Source of the DNA: Stomoxys calcitrans
Lineage: Eukaryota; Arthropoda; Insecta; Diptera; Muscidae
Assembly (NCBI RefSeq): GCF_963082655.1
Contig: NC_081555.1
Span: 32,349,266 to 32,413,265, forward strand
Direction of reading: 5' to 3'
DNA: 64,000 nucleotides
Of this stretch, positions 1 to 11,232 are shown one piece after another. The number at the start of each line of letters is the position of its first letter. Position 1 is the first letter of the stretch. A model generated the notes under the pieces. That model was not told where the DNA came from. It ran no database searches and saw only the letters and a list, made by a program, of their open reading frames with translations. The translations under genes and the position numbers were made by a program.

Positions 1-1190
1 TCATGCATTCCGTTGCGATTTTGCCGCCAAAATCCTTGATGAAAACCGTCGCCTTTGTGAGCTGTGGGATGTCCATCTTTCTCACAAGGTCGAGCTTTGC
101 GCTCCAGGGATTGTGGATACTTCTAACGAGCTTTACGACGGTATCAATACATTCCGCTGACGCAAAGCATAGCGTTAAAATTTCCACTCTATACTCGCAG
201 CTCATAATACGTATGGGTGGACCCCCTTCAGAGTTCAACACAGGTTCGATAACCCGTTCGACTACCAAATGCCTCACCTGGGACCGACGATCTGGTGGAA
301 TCCTACCGGATGCACAGCCGATATCGATGACTGCATAAGACACCTCATCTCTGTTGTGCTTCATTGCCACTCCGGTGTTAGAAGGCGGCTCCTTATCTTT
401 CTCAGCGACCATCTTCCCCTTCCGTGATGGCTGTGGCATCCTTCTGGAAGTCACAGTCCTCCATGAAGACTCAGGGTCCGTGAGCGCTTCCTTCGTTGCT
501 GCTCCGACTTTGTCTCTCTCTTCAGGTTGATATCTGAAGTCTCCTTTGCGGGGGTTGGCTTGGCTCTTTTTCTTCTCCAGCGTCTTGGCAGTGTTATACT
601 CTTCGAGAGATCTGATTCTCCCCCAGCTCCGCAGAAGTGCCTAGAATTTCAGTTTTATCCCTTCCAGCACCCAGCGCTTTCGCCCGATTGCGCTGCCGGT
701 ACGCACTCCTCTGTCTTCTTCGTCGTGCACCGGATCGCTTTCTCGGTCTGCTTGTGTCGCCCTCCCGCTATCCTCATTTCTCTATTCAGCTCCGATGACT
801 GTTTCGTTCACACTGTCGCTGTCTGAATCTGAATCGGAAACACCACCATTACATAAAGGCTGGGGACGAACTGTGCATGCCTCTGGTATATTCGTCTCTT
901 TATCATTTGTTAGACTGACGACTGGTTGTGTGTTTGAAGCATTACTCTCGACTACAGGTGCCATGCCACCCACACCTATAGGAGGGAAGGACAACATGCT
1001 GCGGTCTGATGCCACCACAGAAGCTGTTGGGTCCGGGGAGTCCATTTTGAGCCTACTCCTGAAAGGCTTTAAGATTTTTCGTAATAGGTACCTATTCCGA
1101 GATATGGATTTTTTCTTCGAGTAGCTAAATGAAAACACGTCCACTCCACTTTACGGTTACTTAATGACTATATTTTGATATACCTGTCAT
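1..1190 (-). mobile_element. LINE ORF1 fragment (LINE-A 5' end running into LINE-B-like ORF1)
   Basis: Read on the minus strand, 1144 down to 782 encodes the N-terminal ORF1 peptide (start MDSPDPTASVVASDRSML) that recurs at 48250-48483 (minus) and 31916 (plus), so it marks the 5' end of the LINE-A family. From about 640 down to 1 the minus strand matches the ORF1 stretch seen at 58330-58760 on the plus strand, including the stretch AVIDIGCASGRIPPD. The frame is broken by stops and shifts, so this is a dead copy. Whether the two halves are one natural ORF1 or a mosaic of two families cannot be decided from the window. The element is cut by the window edge. Confidence 0.75.
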
Positions 1191-1262
1191 ATAGACCGAT
1201 CTGCCGATTTAAGGTCTGAAACCCATTTCGCTGAAATTTGAAACAGTGATTTGGGTTAAGCC
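1181..1262 (-). repeat. Fragment of 153-bp repeat unit
   Basis: The stretch with CATATAGACCGATCTGCC followed by a CTGAAATTTGAAA block resembles a single unit of the 153-bp repeat family in reverse orientation (compare 23590-23790). Only part of a unit is present, lying between two LINE fragments. Confidence 0.45.
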
Positions 1263-1284
1263 AAACTACAACTCTTATAGGAGG

Positions 1285-1400
1285 GATATCTAAGGTTAGG
1301 TTAGATTAGGTTTAAATCCGCCGTATGCCATCTAAGCCAGTAATCGGTTTGTTGTGCACTCTAAATCCGAAAGGTTACCCCCAAAATATCGATGACTGCT
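1285..1400 (-). mobile_element. LINE-B 3' tail fragment
   Basis: Begins with AGGTTAGGTTAG and contains the 'ccagtaatcgg(t/c)ttgttgtgc' stretch that also ends the LINE-B copies at 36025-36110 and 24560-24665 (minus) and 61400-61490 (plus). This is a short 3' fragment with no coding capacity. Confidence 0.65.
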
Positions 1401-2492
1401 AAGTCCGTGCAGTGTAGATTATACCCTACCTGAGCAGCGTTTTTGATAAAAATTACTGTACCACTATTCCTGATAGAACCGATTGAAACTACGATATCCC
1501 TGGTAACAGAAGTTGCATAGACTTCTCTACGGATGGTTCCAAACTAAACGACCAGGTGGGCTTTGGGGAGTACTCTAAAGATCTAGAACTGATCATATCG
1601 AAGAGAATACCCGTCTACTGCAGTGTGTATCGTGTAGAGATCCTTGCAATTAAGGAAGTGGGGGAATGGCTAATATATAATGTCATTACGACGATTGTCA
1701 TAAATATCTTCTCAGACAGCCAGGCAGCCATTAAATCCCTGGAGAATGTATTTCTGAACACAAAAACCGCCCTCGACTGTCGCGGATATCTCAACGAGAT
1801 GACTGAACAGTTCAAATTTCATCTATTCTGGGTGTCGGGCCACAGAGGTGCCGGGCCTCAGAGATATCCCAGGGAATTCTAAAGCAGACAAGCTTGCGAG
1901 GCTAGGAACTACCTAACACACTCCAGGGACACTGGAATCTGTGGGTATACCTTTAGCGACATGTAAGCTAAGTTTTCATGACCAGGCCCGAAGGGCAACG
2001 AATCATAGATGGTCACAAAGAGGGGGCTGTGAGCATTCCAAAACTATGTGGCCTCATCTAGACTTGAAGAGGTCTTACGCTTTGCTGTCATTGGTTAGAA
2101 CAGACGCTTCAATCATTGTGTCCATCGTAACAGGTTACTGTCTTACCGGAAAACATGCTGACAGACTGAAGGTTGCCAGCAACGACTTTTGCAGAAGCTG
2201 TAGTCCCTCCAGGAAGAGGAGAAAGAGACTATAGAACAACTTCTGTGTGTGTGTCCCGCTCTAGCAGTTAGAAGGAGTTCCACTTCAGATTCTCATTCCT
2301 TTGAGAACCTATCTGATTTAGCGGATGCGAACATTCGCAAGTTACTGGGCTTTTAAAAGCGATCTGGATGGTTCAACGTTAGCAACTAGAAGGCATCTTC
2401 CTTCTTCTGTTCCTGTGTTATCACAATGGACGAAAACGTCTAAGTGAGACTGATGGCAGACTGCCACTTAAACCTTACCTAACCTACTCACA
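1401..2492 (+). mobile_element. LINE-A 3' half: RNase H and C-terminal zinc-type motif
   Basis: The plus strand encodes an RNase H segment (SDSQAAIKSLENVFLNTKTA, then FWVSGHRG) at about 1690-1850. It continues into the C-terminal region with a DFCRSC motif at about 2185 and the 3' untranslated tail ending in CCTTACCTAACC at about 2490. The same order occurs at 25886-26628. RNase H downstream of reverse transcriptase is typical of I/LOA-type insect LINEs. The reading frame is interrupted several times. Confidence 0.8.
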
Positions 2493-2780
2493 AGTTGAAC
2501 ATTTTTTATTTTATATCATGCCAGAGAGCTACTTGCGTGTTCATTGTCCAAGCCCTTAACTCGAAGTGCGTCGCCCCGAAAGGCTTCGTTTGTATTCAAC
2601 AAGTTTACAGATGGCAGACCTCTGGCACCTACGGCCAATTGGCAAACTGCCCTTTCGTTCTCCCTTACTCCGCTATGACCCCAAACGATGTGGATCGTGT
2701 CATCCTTAGAGAAGGCCTTAATCTCTTTTCCAATTCAATCCAAGACTGTGTTGCCATTTGTATTCTGCTAACCATTTAGG
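2493..2780 (-). mobile_element. LINE-B RNase H fragment
   Basis: In reverse complement this matches the RNase H-coding part of LINE-B at 25053-25364 and 36500-36700, with the region for 'HRVWG(H/S)SGV' and 'ADDLA' still visible but frameshifted. It is a relic with neither end of the element. Confidence 0.65.
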
Positions 2781-2788
2781 TCCAAATA

Positions 2789-3023
2789 TTGGGTTGCCCA
2801 AAAAGTAATTGCGGATTTTTTAAAAGAAAGTAAATGCATTTTTAATAAAACTTAGAATGAACTTTAATCAAATATACATTTTTTACACTTTTTTCTAAAG
2901 CAAGCTAAAAGTAACAGCTGATAACTGACAGAAGAAAGAATGCAATTACAGAGTCACAAGCTGTGAAAAAGTTTGTCAACGCCGACTATATGAAAAATCC
3001 GCAATTACTTTTTGGGCAACCAA
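2789..3023 (+). mobile_element. Mariner-type MITE, plus orientation
   Basis: A 235-bp element with terminal inverted repeats beginning TTGGGTTGCCCAAAAAGTAA and ending TTTTTGGGCAACCAA, flanked by TA on both sides (2787-2788 and 3024-3025). The TIR resembles cecropia-subfamily mariners (the Hsmar1 type carries AAAAGTAATTGCGG at the same place). There is no transposase. I define 'plus' as the orientation with GACTATATGAAAAATCC at the right end. Confidence 0.93.
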
Positions 3024-4433
3024 TACATTGTCGTTCACTTCAGCGATGTATCAGATTTGAAAATTAAAATCATCTTCAATAATGAAGTCTCAAAAAGACG
3101 GTGCCGGCGACTACTTACTATTGACTTTACTATTTTATACCATTTTGTTTTCTATATAACAGTAGTAGAGTTTTCGGTTTCATCCTTCAACAAATGGATC
3201 AGATTTCCATCTGAGTACAAAGTTCACAAAAATTGTCTTAGTCTGGCCATTTGACCACACCAAATTCAATTTCAACTATCCGCCCATTTAAGATGGGAAA
3301 GGACCAAAATGGCAACGCCAAAAGAGAATAATTTTCATTGGTGTGGGTGAGCAAGTGTGTATGTGAGTGTGCTGAGAGTAGCACACACATACACACACAC
3401 TTAGCAAACGAAGAGATGGACAAAAAGACAACAAACGAACGAAAGATTATGAAAGAAAAGCGGATAAAACACCAACAAAAGAAGGAAGAATACTTTTCAT
3501 TGACTACTAACATTGTCATGGATACTGAGACACACACACATTGAAGCTCTCACGCACACATACTAGGACAGCATGCTTTTCCACATAAACACTATAGTAG
3601 AGCATGTGTGAGAATGATGTGCTTCTTCATGTGAATGGTTTAATGTGTGCGTGCGTGTGCTTGGCAAATACATAAACATAGTTATTTTTTCTCTTGGTAT
3701 AAGTAAAATAAATGAAATGCAGGTCATTTAATAAAGACCAGCTGTGTTCTTGTGTTTGCTTGTTCACTTTTCTCTGCATTTGACACAAACAACAAACACA
3801 ACAATAAAAATGACAACAACAACAGCAACCCCCACCTCGTCATCATCTCTATCACATGTTTATATAACACACTCAGAACACTACTGGTTGTGGTATGCTT
3901 CCGCGACGCACTTGAAGCTTCAACGCCCCTCATTTTACTGCATTGCTGAGAAAGCCACTGTGCAGTAAAATGGAATTTGTTTAATAACAAGACCATGTAT
4001 TATATAATAAACTTATTATATGCAAAAATAAAGAAACACCTATATACATACAAAGGAAAAACAAAAAAAAAAACGAAAAAAAGACGAAACTGCCACACAC
4101 CCATACACTTGGATTTTGGCAAATGGCAAAAGGTTGAGAGTTGATCCCCTTCAAGACAGTACCTACTTATGTGTTGGCCATGATAACATGTAAATACACA
4201 CTCTAGAAGGGGAATTGTGTGAGTATAGGGAGATAAAAGTAACAGTAGATTTACTTTTATGGTTTTCAAGCACATGATATGTAGGGTAAGAAGATCGTTC
4301 ATTTTGACAGGAGATGAGATATCTGCAAAAAAATATACCATAGTTCTTTAAATGGGGCATAATTTAACAACGAGCAACACAAACCTTAGACCTCACACAC
4401 AAAAGAAATTTTCATTGTGAACTTTAAAAAAAA
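3024..4433. other. Unassigned AT-rich stretch with CA/TG-rich patches
   Basis: No gene recognised. It has CA/TG-rich patches (3345-3410, 3530-3560, 3640-3665), a CAA-rich patch (3787-3835) and an A-run (4065-4082). Short ORFs on both strands are low complexity and have no splice context I can support. Confidence 0.5.
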
Positions 4434-5240
4434 AGAAAACAAGTAAAAGTGTGCTTAGTTCGGCAGGGCAGAATCTTGGATACCCACCACCATGGATTCC
4501 ACTAAAAATGTAACCTTATTAACTGAGTTTGTATTTGAATTATTTTGTATTTGAATTAAAAAGTCATATCGGGATATCGGTACTTAGGGGGCCCTATATC
4601 ACCATATTGACTGATTGGGATAAAACTTGGAACCGAAATTGTAAGTCATAATATACGGGTTTGGGCCAAATTTCCTCCAAATCAGTTAAAAATTGAGGCT
4701 TCTAAGAGCTGAAGAAGTCAAACAAGCGGATCGGTTTATATCTGGGGGCTATATCTGATTATAGCCCTATTCGGCAAGGATATTGGAAGTCATAACTCAA
4801 GTCTTTGTTACAAATTGTAAGTCATAAGATACGTGTTTGGGCCAAATTTCCTCCAAATCAGTTGAAAATTGAGGCTTCTAGGAGCTGAAAAAGTCAAATC
4901 CGGGCACCGGTTTATATGGTGGCTATATCTGATTATAGACCTATCGGATCATACTGGGCATGGATATCGGAAGTCATAACTCAAGTCTTTGTTACAATTT
5001 TCAGCCAAATCGGATGAAAACTAGGGCTTCTAAGGGGGCTTCTTCGGGGACCGGTTTATATGGGGGATCATATTTGGCCCGGATGTTCGGAAGTAATAAC
5101 TCAAGTCTTTGTTCTAAATTCCACCCAAATCGAATGAAAATTAAGGCTTCTAAGGGTTCAAAAAGTCAAATCCAGGGATCGGTTTATATGGGGGCTATAT
5201 CTGTTTATAGACCAATTCGGATCACACTTGGCACAAGTCT
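4434..5240 (+). repeat. 153-element, 5' end and about four degenerate units
   Basis: Starts with the family's terminal sequence AACAAGTAAAAG, followed by a degraded CGGCAGGGCAG hairpin and TGGATACCCACCACC, as at 27537 and 44279. Units with GGTTTATAT...GGCTATATCTGATTATAG start near 4733, 4909, 5053 and 5181, so spacing here has been disturbed by indels. At about 5240 it runs directly into LINE-B coding sequence. Confidence 0.8.
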
Positions 5241-6062
5241 TTGTGTGCATAATTTCAAGCGGCTAGCTTTACGCGTTCGACCGCTATCGGGAGAAAGAGG
5301 CACAAGGTACGCCACAGGGGGTGCATTTTGTTGCCACTCTTATGGGTGACCACCATAAATGACATATTACGGATGCTGACCGAGGAAGAACATAAACCCA
5401 TCTGCTACGTAGACGATGTCATATTACTTCTAAGGGGTAAGATCCGAACCAGCTATGCAGAAGGGCCAAAAGGGTCTTGCAGAGGACTCACGACTTGGCT
5501 AGACCTAGGGGCCTCAATGTTAACCCAGAGAGTACTGAAATCTGCCTGTTCACGAGGAAGACGAAGGTTGGCCATTTTGACGCACCACGAACGATTTCCA
5601 TATCCACGTCCACTAGGGCACTGGAGACTATTCTAGATATCCTACCCATAGACATACAGATTAAGTGTAAGGCAGCCACTGTAGCTATGAGTCTTAAGGT
5701 CATATACTCGTGGTAAATTTGAGCCTACGATAGGAAACCCGGATGGATTAGAAAAGGTTTCTGAGTTGACACTTGAGTTCAAGTGCGAGACACTGCTGCC
5801 GGAAGCACAGTCTTGGATTGATGGAACTCCGGTATTGCCATCTGATCAGATCATACTACACAGATGGATCAAAGCTAAAGGACAGAATGGGCCTGAGCGT
5901 CTGATTTACATTGAGAACCCAGGGACTGAGAGCTGTTTTTGACTGCCTGACCATAATACGGTCCTGCAGGCGGAGATCCGGGCGATTACGGAATGCGTGA
6001 GGTGGTGTGGTGCTAACGCGAGGACGTCAATTGTGAACATTTTTACGGACAGTAAAATTGCC
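5241..6062 (+). mobile_element. LINE-B reverse transcriptase to RNase H fragment
   Basis: Plus-strand sequence matches 59725-60780: a GTPQG-type segment, then a YVDDVILLLRGK reverse transcriptase core at about 5405-5445, NVNPESTEICLFTRK, and the start of RNase H at about 6020-6060 (NIFTDSK). Frames are broken. It ends abruptly where minus-strand LINE-B sequence begins. Confidence 0.8.
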
Positions 6063-6440
6063 ATAAGCGGGGGTGTCGGAGCAGATAAAGTGATGCCAGG
6101 TATATTCCACCGTCGCCCTGTCTCATCACTGTTGCATTCGACTTTGACAACTCTGGGGAAAATATATAATTAAAATTTTTATGACAAATAACGTAGTTCC
6201 TCGACCGAGTACTAGGGTTAGCATAGAATAAGTGATAGTTGATATGGTTCAGTCCAGAACTTTTGTTCCGGGTCGCCCATGGCTCTTGATTTAAGGCAAT
6301 ATGAATCTTGCCCTTGCCGATTTTCTCCATCAGGGCGTGAGTAGCTGTCTTGCTTCGGTGGAGGTTTATCTGGATGACCTCAATCATTGGTCGTTCATTA
6401 GATGGGCATCTTGGTAGTGGATGATGGTCTCATTGTCTGC
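6063..6440 (-). mobile_element. LINE-B endonuclease N-terminus
   Basis: Minus-strand 6387-6043 begins MIEVIQINLHRSKTATHALM and contains LNQEPW. This is the classic N-terminus of an APE-type LINE endonuclease (Asn of QINLH and Glu of QEPW are the metal-binding positions). It abuts the oppositely oriented reverse-transcriptase fragment at about 6062, so the copy was rearranged. Confidence 0.8.
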
Positions 6441-6795
6441 TCCCTTTACCTTTGGCAGCATTGAGTTTCCCGTCACTGCACTGCCTTTATTGCAAATCGC
6501 CAAATTGCAACTCATATATATTGGGATAAACGGCTCACCTCTTTCGTTGATATTCGAATTTCCTCATATCTGGTGATGTGCATTAGCATCACTTACCACA
6601 ATTAGCCAGCCGCTAATGAGACTCATTCAATTCAAGGCTTGATATGACTGGAATACAGACACCGTATCTTCCATTGCCCGTACCTTTGAGAAGTTAAGTT
6701 CGATGAGTTTTTAGTCCACCAATCACTCACTCCACAACGTCAAATCCTTCTGTCATTAGGTGGACCTTTAGAATTATAATGGTGAATATTTGGAC
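6441..6795. other. Unassigned stretch between LINE and SINE remnants
   Basis: No gene, RNA or repeat could be named. It may be further 5' LINE-B sequence, since it lies directly upstream of the endonuclease start on the minus strand. Confidence 0.35.
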
Positions 6796-6884
6796 AGCAT
6801 GTCCCCATTTGACGCTGAACGCATAGGCACGAATCCTGTCGAAAACAAAAGGAAACATTTTTCAGCGGTGGTTATCCCCTTTTT
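6796..6884 (+). mobile_element. SINE-1 fragment (tRNA-like B-box part)
   Basis: Shares GACGCTGAACGC, a decayed 'ggcacgaatcctg' B-box region and TTTCAGCGGTGGTTATCCCC with the complete SINE-1 copies (61669-61985). Heavily diverged and truncated at both ends. Confidence 0.65.
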
Positions 6885-6899
6885 TACTTTAATTGGCTA

Positions 6900-9860
6900 T
6901 GGTAGAATATTTGTTCCACTAGTTGAATGTAGATTAGCGTTCCAAGCGCTTTGATCTTCTGCCTAGATAGATAAAGTTGCTGACTATCTCAAAGTTGTGG
7001 TTCCCAACTTTCTCCATTTTCTTTATCTGCTCGGTTGTGCAAGGCTTTTTGGGAGCTGAAACCATCCATTTCGTCTTATCTTCATTTACTGCCAGACCCA
7101 TTTTCACTGACTCTCTTTCGATTCTTTCAAAGGCTGCAGTGAGTACTTGCGGTGACCGACCTATGATATCGATGTCATCGGCATAAGCGAGTAGCATGTG
7201 TTCTCTTGTGATTAGTGTGCCATATCTATTCACTTCTGCATCTCGTATAACATTCTCCAGCAGGATATTAAAGAGATCATACGATAAGCTGTCTCCTTTT
7301 CTGAAACCTCGTTTGGTAGTAAATGGTTCCGAGGGATTCTTTCCTATTCTTACTGAGGAACGCGTATCAGCAATTGTCATCCTGCAGAGTCTTATTAATT
7401 TTGAAGGGATACTAAACTCGGACGTGTCGTGAAATTACGGCTTTGTAGTCAACAAATATATGGTAGGTGTTGATTTGTCCTTCTCGGGTCTTTTCCAGGA
7501 TTCGGATTAGTGTGAATATCAGGTCCAGGGTGGATTTACCAGGTCTAAAGCCGCATTGATAGGGCCCAATTATCTCAATGACTTTAGGTTTTAATCTTTC
7601 ACACAGTACGTTCGAGAGTATCTGGTATGCGATGGGGAGGAGATTTATTCCTCTGTAGTTGGCACATTCCGTTTTGTCTCCTTTCTTGTGTACGGGACAT
7701 AGTAGTATGCTGAGGTTCCAATCATCGGGTATGCGTTCTTCTAGCTAGATTGCGCAGAAAAGCTGAGGCATACGTCTTATCAGCGTGTCGCCTCCGGTCT
7801 TAAATAGTTCAGCTGGTAACCCGTCGGCTCCAGCTGTCTTGTTGTTCCTTAGTCGGGTCACTGCTACTTGGACCTCATTCTGACTAGGAGGTAAACATTC
7901 TATACCATCATCAGGGATTGGTTCTGCGGTATCCTTTTCGCCGCCAACATCGGACACTAGCAGTAAAATGCTCTTTCCATATCCTCAGCATGTTATCTGT
8001 GTCAGTTACCAGATTGCCTTCTTTGTGTCTGCTGGAGGATGTGCCTGCACCAAAGCCATCGGTTTGATGTTTAATTCTTTGGTAGAATTCATTCTGACTC
8101 CTGTACATCTCAATTCGCTCACACTCACGTCTTTCCATTTCCTTTTTCTTTCTGCGAAATAGACTTTCAGCTCTCTCCTTTTCTCCCGATACCTCTCCTT
8201 CATCGTTGCTACTGATTGCAGGGTTGCTCTATATGCCGCATTCTAGGCTTCAGTAGCATCTCGACACTCCTGGTCGTACCATGGGTTTCTTGGAGGAGGC
8301 TTCCAGTACCCAAGTACGGATTTCGCGGCATTTTCCATAGAGTGGGCAATAGTTTGCCACTGCGCCATTATATCATCGGAACAAGGAGTGCTTTCATCAA
8401 GCAGTTGGGTCAGTCGAGTGGAGTATGCCGTTGCCATTTGTGGTGTTTACAGCTTTTCAATGTCCAGCTTCCGTGCAGTGTCAGATCGTACTTTCCTCGC
8501 CATATTCAAACGGGTGTGAACCTTTGCTGCAACAAGGTAATGATGCGAATATATATTCGCTCCACGGATCGATCGTACATCTAACACGCTGGGTGAATGC
8601 CTTTCATCTATCACAACGTGATCAATTTGGTTTCTCGTGTTTTGATCGGGTGACAGCCGGGGCTTTGTGAATATTTTTATGTTGAAATCTGGTGCTACCA
8701 ACTACCATGTTTTTTTGCCGCGCCGAAATCTATTAGCCTCAACCCATTACTGGATGTTATCTCTTGGAGGCTGTCCGACTGTTGGACATTTTTGGCCTCC
8801 ACGAGATAACGTCCAGTAATGGTTCGCATTAAAATCTCCCAGAACGATTTTAATATCATGGACGGGGCAGCGGTCATATTTTCTCTCTAGGCGCTCGTAG
8901 AAAATATCCTTGGTCTGCTCGTCTTTGCCTTCCATCGGGGCATGGGCACAAATAAGGCTGATGTTGAAGAATTTGGCTTTTATGGCTTTTATTTGAACAT
9001 TTTTTGTCCAACAGTCGGACAGTTTAGCCTCCACGAGATAACGTCCAGTAAAGGGTTGAGGCTGATAGATTTTGCCTTCCTTCCCTATCTTCGCTTTAAA
9101 ATCTCCCAGCACGATTTGAATATCATGGGCGGGGCAGCGATCATATTCTCTCTCTAGGCGCTCGTAGAAAATATCCTTGATCTGCTCGTCTTTGTCTTTT
9201 TTCGGGGTATGGGCATAAATAAGGCTTTGGCTTTTATGCGGATTGTGGCTAGCGTCTCATCCACCGGAGTAAAGCTGGAGACAAAGTGTTTCAGTCTCCG
9301 ATTAACCACAAATCCACAGTCAAATTCATGCCTCGTGTTATGGCAGCTATAGTACAGTTCGTCGCCGTTTGGTGGTGTAGTGACGCCATTTCCAGTCTAT
9401 CGTACTTCCTATAAGACGGTAATATCTGCCTTGTACTTCTCTAATACATCCGCCACCGCATATACTGCACCTTCTCTATAAAGAGTGCGGACATTCCAGG
9501 TGCAGATCCGCAAATCATGGTCCTTTTTTCGTTTGCGTGGGTCGTCAACATTGGGGGGGGGGGGGTCCCTTTTTACAATTCCTTTGTTTCTCATAGTAGT
9601 TCTCATAGTTTTCCGGGGGCGGGTTACTGGCCCAGCGCCCCAACCCCATGGGTTTTGTGGGATTGCACATGTATCCCTCGTTGTGGCGAGCCGCTTGCTC
9701 CAAGATCCGATGCTCGCCTTCTGCTGCCTCTAACCTGGGAACAGACGCTGATGTTGGCCATTGGTTATTTGAAGGCGCCAATAACTCGCCTTGTCATCTC
9801 GAGTATCATTGGCACTCAGTATTTAATTAAGAGCCGATGTCACCTGACTCCTCACTGAGA
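6900..9860 (-). mobile_element. RTE/BovB-like LINE, degraded
   Basis: Read on the minus strand, the order is: a 5' region from about 9860; endonuclease start DLRICTWNVRTLYREGAVYA at about 9520; endonuclease body 9112-8447 (LGDFNA and DHVVIDERH motifs); a basic linker with KERYREKRRELKV at about 8200; and reverse transcriptase at 7957-6934 (RLRNNKTAGADGLPAE, GFRKGDSLS, LLAYADDIDIIGRS). These motifs fit the RTE/BovB-like proteins often annotated 'craniofacial development protein 2-like' in insects. Several frameshifts, stops and an internal duplication of the endonuclease show it is inactive. A run of 13 or more G lies at 9552-9566. Confidence 0.85.
8775..9235 (-). repeat. Tandem duplication inside the RTE-like endonuclease
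   Basis: The segment from GCCTCCACGAGATAACGTCC through GGCGCTCGTAGAAAATATCC to ATAAGGCT occurs at about 8790-8965 and again at about 9030-9225, diverged by scattered substitutions and a small insertion. The duplicated block codes for the conserved endonuclease stretch around LGDFNAN. Confidence 0.85.
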
Positions 9861-10099
9861 CTCTCGCTGACTGCCAGCGGCCGCATTTGCAGCTACTCCG
9901 CCTAAAAATGGAGCTTTCCACCATTCGCAACCTGTGGATACGCCCGGTAGCTTTCAGCTAAGTTTCCCGTGATAACGATGGACACCACACAAGTCGGAGC
10001 TCAAAGTTCCAGCCTGTGTGGTGCTCATAGTTATCCCGTATCGGCCGGGGGTTATCCCCTTCTAATGCTGGCAACATTTGTGAGGTACTTTGCCATGTA

Positions 10100-10335
10100 T
10101 TGGGTTGCCCAAAAAGTAATTGCGGATTTTTCATATAGTCGACGTTGACAAATTTTTTCACAGCTTGTGACTCTGTAATTGCATTCTTTCTTCTGTCAGT
10201 TATCAGCTGTTACTTTTAGCTTGCTTTAGAAAAAAAGTGTAAAAAAAGTATATTTGATTAAAGTTCATTCTAAGTCTTATTAAAAATGCATTTACTTTCT
10301 TTTAAAAATCCGCAATTACTTTTTGGGCAACCCAA
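10100..10335 (-). mobile_element. Mariner-type MITE, minus orientation
   Basis: Complete 236-bp copy with both TIRs and TA on each side (10098-10099 and 10336-10337). It interrupts SINE-1 between GCCATG and AAAACTTCTC. Confidence 0.93.
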
Positions 10336-10524
10336 TAAAAACTTCTCCCTACAGAGGTCTCGCACTGCGGCATACCCTTCGGAGTCGGCTATGTAATGTA
10401 AAAACTTCTCCCTACAGAGGTCTCGCACTGCGGCATACCTTTCGGAGTCGGCTATGTAATGTAAAAACTTCTCCCTACAAAGGTCTCGCACTGCGGCATA
10501 CCCTTCGGAGTCGGGTATAAAAAA
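10336..10524 (+). repeat. 63-bp tandem triplication within SINE-1
   Basis: Units begin with TAAAAACTTCTCCCTAC at 10336, 10399 and 10462, a period of exactly 63 bp with few mismatches. The third unit continues into the normal SINE tail. Because 63 is a multiple of three, a spurious 21-residue repeat appears in an antisense ORF. Confidence 0.9.
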
Positions 10525-10575
10525 AGAGAGCCCTTATCATTGGGAAGTTATTCATGGGCAAAAATTTGCATTTAC

Positions 10576-11187
10576 TGGACTAAAACCAGGGTTCAAACTC
10601 TACATCTCCGTTGCGTAGACCTGTAATATAAAATCTAATCACTTGCATTGGTGTATGTGTCACTTGGTTAACATTTTCTCCGCAAAACATAAATTACTAA
10701 AATTTAGAGAAAGAAAAGTCTGAAAAGTTTTATTTTCGTCGCAAATTATTTATTTTGTTTTTGTCGATTTGTGTTTACATAGTTTCTCGTTATCACATAT
10801 CTTTGGTTCAGTTTGCCGTCATCATAGATAACGGGCCAATTTATTTACTAGCCTGTAGTAGTATAAGGTGATTTTATTTATATATATTAAATGATTAAAT
10901 CACATTTTGGTATAAGGATAAAAATAATAAAAAAAAATTTGGTCGTATAATTGTGCCATACGACAGCAACTTTGAGGGCTGTAGACTCTTAAAAAATCTT
11001 TTATAACATTGCCAAAAAAAAACTCCTTTACGGATGTTACCAAAGCTTAACAGCTAAATACCAAGGCCTCAGTGTTAAAGAGCAGCATATCCAGCTCGTA
11101 ACGTACTTATATGGCATTTTCCAACCTTCAATGCAAACCCTCCAACATGTTGGCTTAACTTAGATAATTCTCATACACTTTTGTACA
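10576..11187. other. AT-rich 3' flank of the channel gene
   Basis: No ORF or known repeat recognised. It lies downstream of the channel gene on its strand and may include 3' untranslated sequence if polyadenylation is distal. Confidence 0.45.
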
Positions 11188-11193
11188 TTTATT
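11188..11193 (-). terminator. Polyadenylation signal of the channel gene
   Basis: TTTATT on the plus strand is AATAAA on the gene strand, about 40 nt beyond the TGA stop at 11235-11233. It is a plausible proximal polyA signal. Other AATAAA-like matches occur further on, so its use is not certain. Confidence 0.5.
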
Positions 11194-11232
11194 TTTTCTT
11201 TTCTAAATTTCCATAAAAATTTTTTTTGATTA

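Larger units (their letters stand above)
10049..10575 (+). mobile_element. SINE-1 copy split by a MITE and internally triplicated
   Basis: The body part GGCAACATTTGTGAGGTACT...GCCATGTA (to 10099) resumes at 10336 with AAAACTTCTCCC..., and the SINE 3' tail TTCATGGGCAAAAATTTGCA is at 10551-10570. The tRNA-like head is missing. A MITE with TA duplication sits in the middle, and the segment after it is present three times. Confidence 0.85.

Noticed and set aside
5241..6440. Twin-priming as the cause of the inverted LINE-B junction
   Set aside because: Twin priming inverts the 5' part relative to the 3' end. Here neither fragment holds the 3' end and the order does not fit.
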